From Natronosporangium hydrolyticum (GTDB taxonomy: Bacteria; Actinomycetota; Actinomycetes; Mycobacteriales; Micromonosporaceae), in contig NZ_CP070499.1 in NCBI RefSeq assembly GCF_016925615.1, forward strand, positions 4,774,001-4,838,000: 64,000 bases of DNA. The letters are read 5' to 3'. Under the pieces are notes generated by a model. It made no database searches and was not told the DNA's origin. It saw only the letters and a list, made by a program, of their open reading frames with translations. This document shows, piece by piece, positions 25,162 through 33,465 of the stretch. The stretch's first letter is position 1, and each line of letters opens with the position of its first letter. A program made the position numbers and the translations under genes.

Positions 25162-26123
25162 CCCGCTGGCTGACCGCCCCGGTCCCGCTCGGGCGGGTGG
25201 CCGCCTTCCGGACCCTGGTCTACGTCTTCGTCATCGCCGACGTGCTGTTCTTCACCCACTGGGTCCGGGCACACGCGGCGATCCCCGGGGAGCTCTATCA
25301 GCCGCTGCTCGTGGGCCGGCTGCTGCCGCTGCCGACCCCGACCGCCGCGCTGGTCTACGGCGTGTTCGCCGGGTTGCTGGTCACCGCGGCGGTCGCCGCG
25401 ACCGGGCGGTGGCCGCGGCTCACCGGCGCCCTGGTGGCGGTGCTCTATTTCCAGTGGATGATCATCGCGATGAGCTACGGGAAGGTGGACCACGACCGGT
25501 TCGCCTTCCTGATCGCGCTGGCGGTGCTGCCCACCATCGGCCGGGCCCGGCACGGTGACCGCACCCGCTCCGAAGCCACCGGCTGGGCGCTCCGGGTGGT
25601 TCAGCTGGCGGTGATCGCGACCTACTTCCTCGCGGCGTGGGCGAAGCTCCGCTACGGCGGGCTGGAGTGGATCACCAGCGCGACGCTCACGTGGGCGATC
25701 ATCCGCCGCGGCACCTTCTTGGCGGAGTTGCTGCTGGCGCTGCCCTGGCTGCTGATCCTGGCGCAGCTCGGCATCGTGCTCTTCGAACTCCTCAGCCCGC
25801 TGGTGTTTGTGCTGCGGGAGCGCTGGCAGCTAAGGGTGGTCGGGTTCTTCTACTCGTTCCACCTAGTGACCTTCGCCATGATCACTATCTCGTTCCTGCC
25901 GCACCTGGTCGCTATGGCCAGCTTCCTGCCGCTGGAACGGGTCCGCCCGGTGGTGCGGACCCGCGCCTGGCTACGCCGCCGGCGAGGTGCTGCCACCCCG
26001 CTCGGCGCTGGGCAGCACGCAGGCGGCGGTGCCGCCGGGCATGCGGTGCCGGTTGCGGGCGATCAGCCGGTACGCCGGCCAGGCGAGGCTGAGCACGGGC
26101 CGCCGCGCGAGGAGTCCGCCTAG
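25149..26123 (+). CDS. HTTM-domain integral membrane protein
   Basis: A 324-residue protein with about eight transmembrane helices in the pattern of the HTTM domain (horizontally transferred transmembrane domain, related to vitamin K-dependent gamma-carboxylase). Its first helix begins GRVAAFRTLVYVFVIADVLFF and the last ends HLVAMASFLPLERV. After residue about 277 the sequence turns into low-complexity Gly/Ala/Pro that is simply the antisense of the DCC gene, with which it overlaps by 153 bp. Start ATG at 25149. Confidence 0.8.
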   Translation: MAAVTRWLTAPVPLGRVAAFRTLVYVFVIADVLFFTHWVRAHAAIPGELYQPLLVGRLLPLPTPTAALVYGVFAGLLVTAAVAATGRWPRLTGALVAVLYFQWMIIAMSYGKVDHDRFAFLIALAVLPTIGRARHGDRTRSEATGWALRVVQLAVIATYFLAAWAKLRYGGLEWITSATLTWAIIRRGTFLAELLLALPWLLILAQLGIVLFELLSPLVFVLRERWQLRVVGFFYSFHLVTFAMITISFLPHLVAMASFLPLERVRPVVRTRAWLRRRRGAATPLGAGQHAGGGAAGHAVPVAGDQPVRRPGEAEHGPPREESA

Positions 26124-26369
26124 CCACCGCCACCGGCGGCCGCTGCTGCGAAGTAGCTCCGCGATCGCCGCCGGGCCGGAACGGACCGGCTGCCCCGGCG
26201 CCACCCACTGCACCGCCTCGTCGACCTCGGCGACGGTCAACCCGAGGGCGGTCAGATCGGCCCGTTGCCAGGGCACGATCGTGGCGGCGGTAGGCACCCG
26301 ACGCTGGGCGAACTCCGCACTCCGGGTGCAGAATCCGCAGTCACCGTCGTACACGAATGTCGCGGTCAT
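25971..26369 (-). CDS. DCC-family thiol-disulfide oxidoreductase (DUF393)
   Basis: A 132-residue thioredoxin-fold protein with FVYDGDCGFCTRSAEFAQ, the DxDCxxC signature, and the conserved AVQWVAPGQPVRSGPAAIAELL region. Such proteins are often encoded next to HTTM proteins. It is convergent with, and partly antisense to, the HTTM gene. The ATG at 26369 starts right at the domain. Confidence 0.87.
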   Translation of the reverse strand: MTATFVYDGDCGFCTRSAEFAQRRVPTAATIVPWQRADLTALGLTVAEVDEAVQWVAPGQPVRSGPAAIAELLRSSGRRWRWLGGLLARRPVLSLAWPAYRLIARNRHRMPGGTAACVLPSAERGGSTSPAA

Positions 26370-26490
26370 GACCTCATTGTCCCACCCGACGGCGGCAACG
26401 GCGAGCGCCCTCAGTCCGCGCCCGGTCGGAATACCCACGGTTACCGCACGGTTGGACCCAGCAGATGACCCGACGTGAATGGAGTGATCA

Positions 26491-26847
26491 ATGGCCACCG
26501 TGCCGCTGACCGCCGAGACCTTCGACGAGGTCGCTGGTGGCGACGGAATCGTTCTGGTGGACTTCTGGGCCAGCTGGTGCGGCCCGTGCCGGCAGTTCGC
26601 GCCGATCTACGAACGCACCTCCGAGCAGCACCCGGACATCACCTTCGGCAAGGTAGACACCGAGGCGGAGCAGGCGCTGGCAGCGCAGTTCGAGATTCGC
26701 TCCATCCCGACCATCATGGCGATCCGCGACGGCGTGATCGTCTTCTCCCAGCCCGGTGCGCTGCCGCAACAGCTGCTCGACTCGTTGATCGAGCAGGTCC
26801 GGGCGCTCGACATGACCGAGGTGCGCGCCAAGCTCGCCGCCACCTGA
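26491..26847 (+). CDS. trxA: Thioredoxin
   Basis: A 118-residue thioredoxin with the active site WASWCGPCRQF at about 31-41 and the cis-Pro region IRSIPTIMAI. The length is typical. A cytoplasmic disulfide reductase. It is followed by a radical SAM gene 26 bp downstream and probably shares its transcript. Confidence 0.93.
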   Translation: MATVPLTAETFDEVAGGDGIVLVDFWASWCGPCRQFAPIYERTSEQHPDITFGKVDTEAEQALAAQFEIRSIPTIMAIRDGVIVFSQPGALPQQLLDSLIEQVRALDMTEVRAKLAAT

Positions 26848-26873
26848 CCCCGAACGTGTGTACGATGGCGTAG

Positions 26874-27914
26874 ATGCGTTGGTCGAATCTGCTGCGGGAG
26901 CCGGCCGAGGCCGGCCCCCCGCAGCTGCCGCTGGGGCTCCCGGCGGACGTGGTGCGCCGGGTCGACACCCCCGGCTTCGCCGGGATGACCTTCTACGAGA
27001 TCCAGGCCAAGTCGATCATCAACCGGGTCCCCGGCGCTTCCCACGTTCCGTTCGACTGGACCATCAACCCTTACCGGGGCTGTAGCCACGCCTGTGTCTA
27101 CTGTTTCGCCCGCAACACCCACACCTACCTCGACCTTGACCCCGGCGCAGACTTCGACCGGCAGGTGGTGGTGAAGGTCAACGCGCCCGAGCTGCTGCGG
27201 CGGGAGCTGGCCGCCCCCAGCTGGCGCGGCGCGGCCATCGCCATGGGCACCAACGTCGACTGTTATCAGCGCGCCGAGGGGCGCTACCAGCTGATGCGCG
27301 GGGTGATCGGGGCGCTGCGCGACTTCGCCAACCCGTTCTCCATCCTGACCAAGGGCACGCTGATCCTGCGCGACCTCGATCTGCTGCGGCAGGCGGCGAC
27401 GGTCACCACGGTCGGGCTGGCGGTCTCGGTCGGCTCGGTGGACGAGCAGCTGTGGCGCACGGTCGAGCCTGGCACGCCGAGCCCGCGGCGGCGGCTGGAG
27501 GTGGTCCGGCGGCTCACCGATGCCGGATTCCGGGTGGGCGTGCTGATGGCGCCGATCCTGCCCGGGTTGACTGACGACCCGGCCCAGCTGGAGGAGACCG
27601 TCGCCGCGATCGCCGCGGCCGGGGCGGCCAGCCTTACGCCGCTGCCGCTGCATCTGCGGCCCGGCGCCCGCGAGTGGTATGGCCAGTGGCTCGCGCGCGA
27701 GCATCCGCAACTGGTCCAGCACTACCGCGACCTCTACGGCAAGGGTTCCTACGCGCCGCAGGCATACCAGCGAGAGGTCACCGCCCGGGTGCGGCAGGCC
27801 GCCCGCCGCCACGGCATCGGCCGCGACGACGATCCGCCGGCGGCTACGGCCGAGCATCGCCGAGTCGACCAGCCGGCGCCACCACCCCTCGTCCAGCAAC
27901 CCACCCTGTGGTGA
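26874..27914 (+). CDS. Radical SAM protein, Rv2578c family
   Basis: A 346-residue protein with the cluster motif INPYRGCSHACVYCFARNTH (CxxxCxxC) near residue 70, as in the SplB-related Rv2578c family. DFANPFSILTKGTLILRDLDLL and the GVLMAPILPGLTD stretch are also characteristic. Substrate unknown; related families handle DNA photoproducts or intein-like repair tasks. Confidence 0.87.
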   Translation: MRWSNLLREPAEAGPPQLPLGLPADVVRRVDTPGFAGMTFYEIQAKSIINRVPGASHVPFDWTINPYRGCSHACVYCFARNTHTYLDLDPGADFDRQVVVKVNAPELLRRELAAPSWRGAAIAMGTNVDCYQRAEGRYQLMRGVIGALRDFANPFSILTKGTLILRDLDLLRQAATVTTVGLAVSVGSVDEQLWRTVEPGTPSPRRRLEVVRRLTDAGFRVGVLMAPILPGLTDDPAQLEETVAAIAAAGAASLTPLPLHLRPGAREWYGQWLAREHPQLVQHYRDLYGKGSYAPQAYQREVTARVRQAARRHGIGRDDDPPAATAEHRRVDQPAPPPLVQQPTLW

Positions 27915-27972
27915 TCATGGGCGACCGTGGTTGCGGGGCGACGGTAGGCTCCGCAGCCAGGAGGTGCTCCCG

Positions 27973-28446
27973 ATGACAGACCCCACCCCGGACCCGGCCG
28001 GCTCGACCCCGGAGCCGGCAGCGGCAGACGCGCCAGCGGCAGCGCCCACCGAGGCACCACAGCCGGCGCGGGCCACCGGCGCCGAGCTGACGCCGGCGAC
28101 GGCCGCGGCCCCACCACCCGGTCATCCCCCACCCGGCTACGATCCCGCTCCCGGCCAGCCGCCACCGCCGTACCCCTATCCCTACGCCGTCTATCCGCCG
28201 CCGCGGCCGACCAGCACCATGGCGATCCTGGCGCTGGTGTTCGGCGTCGTCTTCGCGCCGGTCGGGATCGTCCTCGGTCACGTGGCCCGCCGGCAGATCC
28301 GTGAGCGCGGGGAGGACGGCGACACGCTGGCGCTGGTGGGGCTCATCATCGGCTACGTCCAGACCGGGCTTCTGGTGCTGTTCTGCGTCGGCTACGCCGT
28401 GTTCTTCGTCCTCTTCATGGGCATTATGGCCAGCTCCACCTGGTGA
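27973..28446 (+). CDS. DUF4190 membrane protein, paralog 1
   Basis: A 157-residue protein: a long Pro/Ala-rich disordered N-terminus (about 1-78), then two transmembrane helices around a basic loop GHVARRQIRERGEDGDTLAL. This is the DUF4190 core, seen four times in this cluster. Function unknown. The ATG at 27973 starts the low-complexity tail. Confidence 0.75.
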   Translation: MTDPTPDPAGSTPEPAAADAPAAAPTEAPQPARATGAELTPATAAAPPPGHPPPGYDPAPGQPPPPYPYPYAVYPPPRPTSTMAILALVFGVVFAPVGIVLGHVARRQIRERGEDGDTLALVGLIIGYVQTGLLVLFCVGYAVFFVLFMGIMASSTW

Positions 28447-28534
28447 TCCCAGCACCGGCTGCCCGCTTCGCGCCCGCTTGCTCCGTCGCGCCCGGCCGGC
28501 ACGGTAACGTACCCGATCAGGAGGTATAACGATC

Positions 28535-28942
28535 ATGAGTAACCAACCGCCCGATCCGTATGGGCAACCACCCGAGCCTGGCCAGCAGCCCCCGCACGAC
28601 CCGTACGCGGGAGCCGGGGACCAGTCGGGCTACCAGCAGCAGCAGCCCGGCGGATATCCGCCGCCACCGCCGGTCGGTGGGTATCAACCCCCGGCCGGGG
28701 GCGGCACCAACACGTTGGCGATCGTGTCGCTGGTGTGCTCGCTCGCGGGCCTGCTCATCTGGATCTCCGCCCCGGTGGGCGCGATCCTGGGGCACATCTC
28801 CCGCAAGCAGATCCGGGAGCGCGGTGAAGAAGGCGACGGCCTGGCCCTCACCGGTGTGATCGTGGGCTGGATCATCACCGGACTGGGCATCCTGGCGTGC
28901 TGCGGGCTCCTCGGGCTCGCCATCGCGGCCGAGTCTGCCTGA
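28535..28942 (+). CDS. DUF4190 membrane protein, paralog 2
   Basis: A 135-residue paralog: Gln/Pro/Tyr-rich N-terminus (about 1-57) followed by the two-helix DUF4190 core with GHISRKQIRERGEEGDGLAL. It is closest to paralog 3 in the core. AGGAGG lies upstream of the ATG. Confidence 0.82.
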   Translation: MSNQPPDPYGQPPEPGQQPPHDPYAGAGDQSGYQQQQPGGYPPPPPVGGYQPPAGGGTNTLAIVSLVCSLAGLLIWISAPVGAILGHISRKQIRERGEEGDGLALTGVIVGWIITGLGILACCGLLGLAIAAESA

Positions 28943-29001
28943 CCATCCGTTGGCGGGGTTGACCCCACCGGCAGGCTCGGCCGCGATGGCTGCTCGACCG
29001 G

Positions 29002-29793
29002 TTAGATATAGATCGCTTCCCGGACGCTGTTACCGCCGTCGATCACCAGCACTTGGCCGGTGATGTAAGAGGCCGCCGGTGAGCACAGGAAAGCGATCGC
29101 CGCCGCCACCTCGTCGGGCCGTCCCGGGCGACCCATCGGGGTGCTGATGCCCTGTTTGAGTTCGGCGACGGTGGAGGCGGCAGTGTAGATGGAGGCGGGC
29201 GCGACCGCGTTCGCGGTGACCCCGTCGGCCACCAACTCCATCGCCAACGCCCGGGTCAACCCTGCCACCCCCGCCTTCGCCGCCGCGTATGCGCCCTCGG
29301 CGGGCAGTGCGTTCACGGGGCCGGCGGTCGCCGACAGGTTGACGATCCGCCCCCAGCCACGCTCCGCCATCTGCGGGGCGAATGCTCGACTACATAGGAA
29401 CGCGGTCGTCAGGTTCCGGTCCACCTCAGCCTGCCACTCGGCGAGGCTCAGCTGCGCGATCGGGCGCAGCACCTCCGGGCTCGCCTTGCTCGCCAATCCC
29501 GCATTGTTGACCAGCACTTCCACCTCGCCGAGCTGGTCGGAGACGGCATCGTTGAGCGCCCCCACTTCGGACTCATCGGTCAGGTCCGCGACGAACCCGG
29601 TCGCACCGAGTTCAGCTGCTCGCTCGTGAATGCGGCGGGTCGTGGAGACGATGCCCACCCGGGCTCCCAGACCGACCAGCCTCCGGGCGGTGGCGTAGCC
29701 GATCCCCTCCGGGCTGCCGGTACCGGTCACCAGCGCCACCCGACCGTCCAGACGGTCGGTCACTGGTGGCAGGTCTTCTTCGTGGTCGCTCAT
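29002..29793 (-). CDS. Short-chain dehydrogenase/reductase
   Basis: A 263-residue classical [22 protein letters not shown] is the glycine-rich cofactor motif, NNAG is at about residue 93, and the catalytic Ser/Tyr/Lys appear as [10 protein letters not shown] then YAAAKAG. The C-terminus [16 protein letters not shown] is standard. FabG-like; the substrate cannot be told. It interrupts the DUF4190 cluster on the opposite strand. Confidence 0.9.
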   Translation of the reverse strand: MSDHEEDLPPVTDRLDGRVALVTGTGSPEGIGYATARRLVGLGARVGIVSTTRRIHERAAELGATGFVADLTDESEVGALNDAVSDQLGEVEVLVNNAGLASKASPEVLRPIAQLSLAEWQAEVDRNLTTAFLCSRAFAPQMAERGWGRIVNLSATAGPVNALPAEGAYAAAKAGVAGLTRALAMELVADGVTANAVAPASIYTAASTVAELKQGISTPMGRPGRPDEVAAAIAFLCSPAASYITGQVLVIDGGNSVREAIYI

Positions 29794-29911
29794 GTGGCTG
29801 ATCCTGCCTGGTGCGTAGGGCCCGGGCAACGACCGCGGGCTGGTTGCGTCGGTCCGCTACCCTAGGCTGGCGCCACCCCTCAGCAGTTTCGGCCCCTTTG
29901 GAGAACGGGCA

Positions 29912-30439
29912 ATGTCACAACCTTCGTCCGGCGACTGGTCGGACCCGTACCACCCGCAACCCGGTTCGGGCTCGGTCCACGAGCAGCCGACCCAGATGGG
30001 TTACCCCACCGCCGACCCCTACCAGCCAGCGGGCTCGGCCGAGCAACAGCAGAGCTTCGGGTCACCGCCGCCCGGTTACAACCCCCCGCCGGGCTACAGC
30101 CCCCCGCCGGGCTACAGCCCGCCGCCCGGCTACAGCCCGCCGCCCGGCCAGCCGTACGCTACCGCCCCCGCTCCGTACCAGCCACGGTCGACCAACGGCA
30201 TGGCTATCGCGTCGCTCGTGTGCTCGCTGGCCGGGCTGATGGTGTGCCTGTCCGCACCGGTCGGGGCGATCCTCGGCCATATCGCCCGCAAGCAGATCCG
30301 GGAGCGCGGCGAGGAGGGCGACGGGATGGCCCTCGCCGGCATCGTCATCGGCTGGATCCTGACCGGGCTGTGCGGGCTCGGCGTCGCCGGCTACATCACC
30401 GTTATCGCGATCGCGATCTCTCAGGAGGGGTCACTCTGA
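29912..30439 (+). CDS. DUF4190 membrane protein, paralog 3
   Basis: A 175-residue paralog. The N-terminal disordered region carries a PPPGYS/N repeat (about 4.5 copies) encoded by an 18-bp tandem repeat. The core has GHIARKQIRERGEEGDGMAL between two transmembrane helices. Start ATG at 29912. Confidence 0.82.
   Translation: MSQPSSGDWSDPYHPQPGSGSVHEQPTQMGYPTADPYQPAGSAEQQQSFGSPPPGYNPPPGYSPPPGYSPPPGYSPPPGQPYATAPAPYQPRSTNGMAIASLVCSLAGLMVCLSAPVGAILGHIARKQIRERGEEGDGMALAGIVIGWILTGLCGLGVAGYITVIAIAISQEGSL
30065..30150 (+). repeat. 18-bp coding tandem repeat
   Basis: About 4.5 copies of an 18-bp unit close to CCGCCGGGCTACAGCCCC that encode the PPPGYS repeats of DUF4190 paralog 3. Confidence 0.8.
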
Positions 30440-30476
30440 TCCTGTCCGGGCACGCCGGCCACGGGTGCGGGGCGTC

Positions 30477-30971
30477 ATGAGCTACCCCGATCCCGCGGGC
30501 GGCTGGCGCGATCCCACGGCCGGGCCGCCTCCGCAGCCTTATCCCGGCCCGCCGCCGGGATATCCCACGGGCCCCCCGGCTGCGGCATACCCCCCTGGTT
30601 ATCCGCCCGGCTACGGGCACCAGCCGGGCTACGGCTACCCGCCTGCTGGCTACGGCTACCCGCCGCCCGGCTATGGGTATGTCCCGCCGCCGAAGACCAA
30701 CGCTATGGCGGTCACCTCGATGTCGCTGTCGTTGGCAGGGGCAGTCCTCCTGGTCTGCCTCTCGTTCTGCTTCATTTTCCTCAGTGTGATCGTGCTACCG
30801 ATCGCGATCGTCGGCGCGATCCTCGGGCACGTCGGGTTGAAACAGTGCCGAGAGCGCGGCGAGGGCGGCCGGGGCATGGCCCTCACCGGGGTGATCGTGG
30901 GGTGGATCGGTGCCGGCCTCTCGGTGCTGCTGCTGCTCGCGGCCATCCTGTTCTTCACCACGTCCTTCTAG
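30477..30971 (+). CDS. DUF4190 membrane protein, paralog 4
   Basis: A 164-residue paralog with a Pro/Gly/Tyr-rich N-terminus (repeats of PPGY and GYGYPP) and a more divergent two-helix core: the basic loop reads GHVGLKQCRERGEGGRGMAL. The ATG at 30477 follows paralog 3 by 37 bp, suggesting one transcript. Its stop codon lies inside a 15-bp tandem repeat. Confidence 0.78.
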   Translation: MSYPDPAGGWRDPTAGPPPQPYPGPPPGYPTGPPAAAYPPGYPPGYGHQPGYGYPPAGYGYPPPGYGYVPPPKTNAMAVTSMSLSLAGAVLLVCLSFCFIFLSVIVLPIAIVGAILGHVGLKQCRERGEGGRGMALTGVIVGWIGAGLSVLLLLAAILFFTTSF

Positions 30972-31003
30972 ACCGCGTCCTTCTAGACCGCGTCCTCCTA
31001 GAC
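30959..31003. repeat. 15-bp tandem repeat, three units, at convergent stops
   Basis: Three units of CGCGTCCTTCTAGAC (30959, 30974, 30989; two with single changes). Each contains CTAG. The first unit supplies the stop of the plus-strand DUF4190 gene and the third supplies the stop of the minus-strand EamA gene. Confidence 0.85.
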
Positions 31004-31915
31004 TATCGCCCGCGCCTGCGGCGGAGGCGCCTGGTAGCCGGCGCGGATCACCACCGCCACCCCGATCACCAGCAGCGTCAGGCCCGGCCAGGTCGCCGGT
31101 TCCGGCAACTGCCCCAGCCACCACCAGCCGAGCAGCGTCGCGCCCGGCACCTCGAGCAAGATCAGAACGCTTACCGTCGGGGCGGAGACCCGCCGGAGGG
31201 CGTAGCTGAACATCGAGTGACCCAGCAGCTGGGCCCCGAGCACCAACCCACCGATCGCCAGCCAAGCCGTGGCCGGGTAACCGGTGAGCGGAACCCCGCC
31301 GGCCAGGCACACCGCCAGCAGCACCACGGTGCACGAGCTGTAGCACACGGTGGTGTAGCTCAGCGTGCTGACGGTCGCCCGGACCCGCTCCCCGGCCGCC
31401 GTATAGACCGCTCCCGCCACCGCGCCGAGCAGGGCCAGCCCGTCCCCCGCCACCGCCCGCAGCGACCCGGCAAGGTCGGCGCCGGTGGTGGCCACCGCAC
31501 CGGCGACCGCGAGACTGATCCCCCACCACATGGCCCGCGGCAGCTGCCGGCCCTGTGCCCGGGCGATCAGCCCTTGCCAGACCGGCTGGGTGGCGACCAG
31601 CGCGGTCGCCGCCGCCACGGTGGTCATCCGTACGCTCGGCACCCACGCCCCGAAGTGCGCCGCGAGCGCCACCCCGGCGACGATGCTGACCCGACCCTCC
31701 GGTCCGGTCAACAGCGTGCGCAGCTCCCGCCGCGGCGTCGGCAACGCAGTCGCGACCGGCGCCAGTACCGCCACCGCCAACGCGTTTCGCCAGTACGCGA
31801 CCGCCAGGGCGGGGGCGGCCGCGTAGGCGATCAGCGGGGCTGAGGAAGAGACTCCGACCACCGCGACGAACAGCGCGGCGATCGTCAATGGCGGCGCCGT
31901 GCGCAGGGAGGACAC
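30998..31915 (-). CDS. EamA/DMT-family transporter
   Basis: A 305-residue protein with about ten transmembrane helices in two EamA halves (first half from LTIAALFVAVVGVSSSAPLIA, second from GDGLALLGAVAGAVYTAAG). Drug/metabolite transporter superfamily; probably an exporter. YWRNALAVAVL and SVLILLEVPGATLLGWWWLG fit the family. The GTG at 31915 starts just before the first helix. Confidence 0.85.
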   Translation of the reverse strand: MSSLRTAPPLTIAALFVAVVGVSSSAPLIAYAAAPALAVAYWRNALAVAVLAPVATALPTPRRELRTLLTGPEGRVSIVAGVALAAHFGAWVPSVRMTTVAAATALVATQPVWQGLIARAQGRQLPRAMWWGISLAVAGAVATTGADLAGSLRAVAGDGLALLGAVAGAVYTAAGERVRATVSTLSYTTVCYSSCTVVLLAVCLAGGVPLTGYPATAWLAIGGLVLGAQLLGHSMFSYALRRVSAPTVSVLILLEVPGATLLGWWWLGQLPEPATWPGLTLLVIGVAVVIRAGYQAPPPQARAIV

Positions 31916-32003
31916 GGCTGTCGAGCCTAACCGCCGGGCCGGGCGGCCGACCCGGGCGGCCGTCGGTACGCCGCCGCCGGTGCGACGCCGATACCATGGC
32001 CGG

Positions 32004-32495
32004 ATGGGGCAGCCGCTGATCGACGAGGCGATGCGGAAGGCCGCGGTGGCCTGGGTCGAGGTCGCCGACCAGCCCGCCCGGTTGGTCTGGTGTGTGCCGG
32101 TGACGGGGTCGCTGTGGCTGGTCACCGGCCCGGGCGAGCAGCAGTTGCCGGGGCTGGCCGGCGCGGACCGGGCGGTGGTCACGCTGCGCGGCAGCCACGG
32201 CGGCCGGGTCGTCAGCTGGCCGGCGGCGGTGCGGCGGCTCGACCCCGCTGGCGAACGCTGGGCTGAGCTGGCGCCGCAGCTGGCTGGCAAGCGACTCAAC
32301 GCCAGCGGCGACGCCGCGAGCCTGGTGGCCCGATGGGCCGCCGAGTGCGAGGTCTATGAGTTCGCGCCGGCGGAGGGTCCGGTCGCTGCGGCCGGCAGCT
32401 TGCCCGACACCTCGTTGGCCGAACCGCCCCGGGAGTCGCCGGCCCGACGGGCGGTCCGGACTCCCTTCCGGCTCCATCGGGTACGCCGCCGTTGA
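32004..32495 (+). CDS. Conserved hypothetical protein
   Basis: A 163-residue soluble protein. The first 110 residues look folded (VAWVEVADQPARLVWCVPVTGSLWLVTG), the rest is basic and disordered. Similar short proteins occur in actinomycetes; I do not recognise a named domain. The ATG at 32004 starts where codon bias begins. It is divergent from the EamA gene. Confidence 0.6.
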   Translation: MGQPLIDEAMRKAAVAWVEVADQPARLVWCVPVTGSLWLVTGPGEQQLPGLAGADRAVVTLRGSHGGRVVSWPAAVRRLDPAGERWAELAPQLAGKRLNASGDAASLVARWAAECEVYEFAPAEGPVAAAGSLPDTSLAEPPRESPARRAVRTPFRLHRVRRR

Positions 32496-32514
32496 CCCGT
32501 GGCCGCCGGGTGAG

Positions 32515-33465
32515 TCACCACCGCAGCCGCGGCGCCCCTTCCCCCGGCCCGATCAGCACCCGGATGGTGGTGCGACCTGGTCGGGTGTGGATCCGGACCA
32601 GATCGCAGAGCTGGTTGACGACGTAGAGACCCCGCCCGGCCAACGCCTCCGCGCCCGGCGGGAGCCGCCCGGCGAGCGGGTCGCCGATGTGGCCGTGGTC
32701 GTCCAACTGGCAGACGAGGTGGTCCGCCTCGGTCCAGCAGGCCAGCGTCCCCGGGCCGCCATCATGATCGAGCGTATTGCTGGCCAGCTCGTTCGCCGCG
32801 ATGATCGCGTCGGCGATCCGGGCCGCCGGCAGCCCCGCCTTCTCGCCTTGCTCGGCGACGAACTGCCGAAGGCCCGCCAGCTGGGCGATGGCGACCGGGA
32901 ACGTGACTGCGTCGGCCGGCGGCGCCGACAACGGCAGGTTGCACTCCTCCGCCACGGTGAACGGGTCGGCGTACTGGGTGCTGGGGTGACTCCCCTCCGG
33001 GGAGAAGACCACCGGGTGGGTGCGCTCCGCGTCAGTTATCGCGGTGGGCGGCAGCGACTCGGCATCATACGGACACCGCATGATCGCTTCAGTCTCCGCT
33101 GCCGCGACGTTGGCCAGCGCCTCATGCTGGACACAGGCTGGATACTCCAGATCGGAGCGGCCGGGCCAGGTCGCCTCGCTGATCATCCAGACCCGGCGAC
33201 CAGCGTGGGCGTGCACGAACGCGAGCAGCACCGCCGGTAAGATCCGGCCCGGATTCCGGCCGGCCCGCACCAGGTCCACCAGGTGCAGCTGGCTGACCGT
33301 GGTGCCCAGCGCCGCCCGCAGCCGGGACAGATTCGCCGGCTGCGTCGCCGCCAGCACTGGTTCGTCCTGCGCGAGCCCCTTCTCGATGAAGGGCACCGTG
33401 GCGGCGAGAAACTCGTCCCGGCCACGGTAGAAGAACGCCTCATGGACGAAGGATTCCATGGTCAC
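32515..33465 (-). CDS. MEDS-domain anti-sigma kinase (HATPase)
   Basis: A 316-residue protein. The N-terminal MEDS (DcmR sensory) domain spans about 1-180 (FVHEAFFYRGRDEFLAATVPFIEKGLAQDEPVL). A C-terminal RsbW/SpoIIAB-like HATPase follows, with IIAANELASNTLDHDGG (N box) and GRGLYVVNQLCDLV (G box). It probably sequesters a sigma factor or acts as a serine kinase on the neighbouring STAS protein. GTG overlaps that gene's stop (GTGA). Confidence 0.83.
   Translation of the reverse strand: MTMESFVHEAFFYRGRDEFLAATVPFIEKGLAQDEPVLAATQPANLSRLRAALGTTVSQLHLVDLVRAGRNPGRILPAVLLAFVHAHAGRRVWMISEATWPGRSDLEYPACVQHEALANVAAAETEAIMRCPYDAESLPPTAITDAERTHPVVFSPEGSHPSTQYADPFTVAEECNLPLSAPPADAVTFPVAIAQLAGLRQFVAEQGEKAGLPAARIADAIIAANELASNTLDHDGGPGTLACWTEADHLVCQLDDHGHIGDPLAGRLPPGAEALAGRGLYVVNQLCDLVRIHTRPGRTTIRVLIGPGEGAPRLRW

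Noticed and set aside
30795-32477. 560-codon open frame on the minus strand
   Set aside because: It overlaps the EamA transporter and part of a DUF4190 gene in another frame; the translation is Gly/Arg-rich without a fold.
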